DNA of 5,849 nucleotides from Halobacteriales archaeon (lineage in GTDB: Archaea > Thermoplasmatota > E2 > JACPAO01 > JAHFTW01), in NCBI GenBank assembly GCA_020201445.1, contig JAIVGU010000231.1:1-5849 (forward strand). Reading direction: 5' to 3'. Below are positions 4,524 through 5,849 of this stretch, piece after piece. Each line of letters opens with the position of its first letter. Position 1 is the first letter of the stretch. The notes beneath the pieces were generated by a model. It was not told where the DNA came from. It did no database searches and saw nothing but the letters and a program-made list of their open reading frames with translations. A program made the position numbers and the translations under genes.

Positions 4524-5849
4524 ATGAGCAACACGACGGCGCAGACCCAGCCCATGCTCCTGGGCAGCGAGTGGACCGCCGACGGCCGCCTTCTGGCCCC
4601 CGTGCACGACCCCGCCACCGGGCAGGTCATCGCGCAGGTGCCGCAGGGGACCCGCGACGATGTGGACAAGGCCGTCGAGGCCAGCCGCGCGGCGCTGGAG
4701 GCGAAGGAGTGGCGCGGCATGGACCCGTCGCAGCGCGGCCGCATCCTGCAGAAGTTGGCGGCGCTGACCTACGCCAAGTCGAAGGAGCTGGCGCTGACGG
4801 AGAGCCGCAACAACGGCAAGACCCTCAAGGAGGCCGCCGGCGACGTGCGCTTCGCCGCGATGACCCTGGAGTACTTCGCGGGCTGGGCGGACAAGGTGGA
4901 GGGCCGCACCATCCCGGTGCCCGGTGACCGCCTCGACTACACGCTGCGCCAGCCTCTTGGCGTCACCGCGCACATCGTGCCGTGGAACTTCCCGCTCCAG
5001 CTCGCGGTGCGCAGCATCGCCCCCGCCCTCGCCGCGGGCTGCACCGTCATCGCCAAGCCCGCCAGCCTCACGCCGTTGAGCCTGCTGGAGTGGGCCAAGC
5101 TTGCTGACGAGGCGGGCCTTCCCAAAGGCGTCCTTCAAGTCCTCACCGGCCCCGGCGGCGAGGTGGGCGGCCGCCTCGCAAGCCACCCCGACGTCGACGG
5201 CGTCAGCCTCACGGGCTCCGTGCAGACGGGCGTCGAGGTGATGCGTGCCGCCGCCGCCAATGTCACCCCGGTCACGCTGGAGCTGGGCGGCAAGGGCGCG
5301 CACATCGTCCTGCCCGACGCCGACCTGAAGAAGGCCGCCAAGGGCATCTGCTTTGGCATCTTCATGAACGCCGGGCAGATGTGCTGGGCGGGCAGCCGTG
5401 TCTTGGTCCATGAGTCGCAGCACGACGCCCTCGTCGCCGCCGTCAAGGCGGAGGCGGCGGGCTGGAAGATCGGGCCCGGCACGCAAGAGGGCGTCCGCAT
5501 CGGCAGCATGGTGAGCCAAGGCCAGCGCAAGGCGGTCCTCGGCCTCGTCGAGAAGGGCACACAGCAGGGCGCGCACGTGGCGATGGGCGGCAAGGCCCCC
5601 GCCGACCCCGCCCTCGCCGCCGGCGCCTTCGTCGAGCCCACCATCCTCACCGGCGTCGAGCCGAAGAACGTGGCCTGGCGCGAGGAGATCTTCGGCCCCG
5701 TCCTGTCGGTCATGCCCTTCGCCTCGGTGGACGACGCGGTGCGGCTCGCCAACGGCAGCGACTACGGCCTCCTCAACGGCGTCTGGACGCAGGGCCTCGT
5801 CGCCGCGCACCGCATCGCCCGCGACCTCGAGTGCGGCATGGTGTCGGTC
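4524..5849 (+). CDS. Aldehyde dehydrogenase, NAD(P)+-dependent (partial, C-terminus beyond right edge)
   Basis: The enzyme oxidises an aldehyde to the carboxylic acid using NAD+ or NADP+ in the cytoplasm. The 442 codons seen cover most of a typical protein of about 480-500 residues and break off at GMVSV, where the family normally continues with Asn. The hallmarks are in order: PWNFP (153-157, oxyanion Asn155), IAKPA (176-180, Lys178 for cofactor binding), LTGSVQTG (229-236), LELGGKG (252-258, general base Glu253), NAGQMCWAGSR (282-292, nucleophile Cys287) and EEIFGPV (387-393, ribose-binding Glu388). All key residues are intact. The sequence resembles betaine-aldehyde-type and related broad-family dehydrogenases, but the substrate cannot be told from sequence. 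The position that is often Glu in NAD+-specific members is Ser181 (KPASLTP), as in NADP+-using relatives. It diverges from the zinc-ribbon gene, with no evident operon partner in view. Confidence 0.93.
   Translation, partial: MSNTTAQTQPMLLGSEWTADGRLLAPVHDPATGQVIAQVPQGTRDDVDKAVEASRAALEAKEWRGMDPSQRGRILQKLAALTYAKSKELALTESRNNGKTLKEAAGDVRFAAMTLEYFAGWADKVEGRTIPVPGDRLDYTLRQPLGVTAHIVPWNFPLQLAVRSIAPALAAGCTVIAKPASLTPLSLLEWAKLADEAGLPKGVLQVLTGPGGEVGGRLASHPDVDGVSLTGSVQTGVEVMRAAAANVTPVTLELGGKGAHIVLPDADLKKAAKGICFGIFMNAGQMCWAGSRVLVHESQHDALVAAVKAEAAGWKIGPGTQEGVRIGSMVSQGQRKAVLGLVEKGTQQGAHVAMGGKAPADPALAAGAFVEPTILTGVEPKNVAWREEIFGPVLSVMPFASVDDAVRLANGSDYGLLNGVWTQGLVAAHRIARDLECGMVSV

Noticed and set aside
3909..5810. 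633-codon minus-strand ORF opposite the aldehyde dehydrogenase
   Set aside because: It is antisense to a gene with every catalytic motif intact and runs through the divergent promoter region into another gene out of frame.

Overview
The window is from the chromosome of a very GC-rich archaeon. The key marker is a complete Rpo11 (RpoL) gene: this RNA polymerase subunit exists in archaea and, as Rpb11, in eukaryotes, but not in bacteria. The compact intron-free layout, the archaeal-length TruD and the TATA-like boxes about 25-29 nt ahead of four start codons all fit an archaeon. Third codon positions are overwhelmingly G or C, which makes almost every frame open, so most long antisense ORFs are shadows. 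The proteins are not strongly acidic, which argues against a haloarchaeon. A high-GC Thermoplasmatota-like euryarchaeon is a guess from general knowledge, not something the sequence proves.

Layout. Bases 1-147 may be the 3' end of a gene cut by the left edge. Bases 148-263 hold an 11-bp inverted repeat with a G-rich loop and the rpo11 promoter. rpo11 (264-554) is followed by a structured palindrome and then truD (647-1951); both genes point right and probably form one transcript. A separate promoter drives 2028-3260, a two-helix membrane protein with a long coiled coil and a C-terminal DUF4332-like helix-hairpin-helix module. This gene converges on a minus-strand gene (3338-4360), and a second structured palindrome fills the gap between them. 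The minus-strand gene encodes a membrane-anchored protein with a cytosolic zinc ribbon and an exported domain that looks like a matrixin-type metalloprotease without its catalytic residues. A divergent 163-bp intergenic region separates it from an aldehyde dehydrogenase gene (4524 to the right edge, C-terminus missing).

Function. rpo11 and truD are housekeeping information-processing genes (transcription; tRNA pseudouridylation). The two middle genes are membrane or envelope proteins of unknown role, and their adjacency does not prove they work together. The aldehyde dehydrogenase is a standalone metabolic enzyme whose cofactor-site residue hints at NADP+ use.

Most worth a second look: (1) the two palindromes at 564-629 and 3263-3333 share a CGTCT inner loop, a GCAATCC arm and a GGTCG flank, so they look like two diverged copies of one dispersed structured element; (2) the apparent pseudoprotease; (3) the hairpin/G-quadruplex candidate upstream of rpo11; (4) the shared leaderless promoter motif. 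I found no CRISPR array, tRNA, rRNA, transposase or clearly new multi-gene system.
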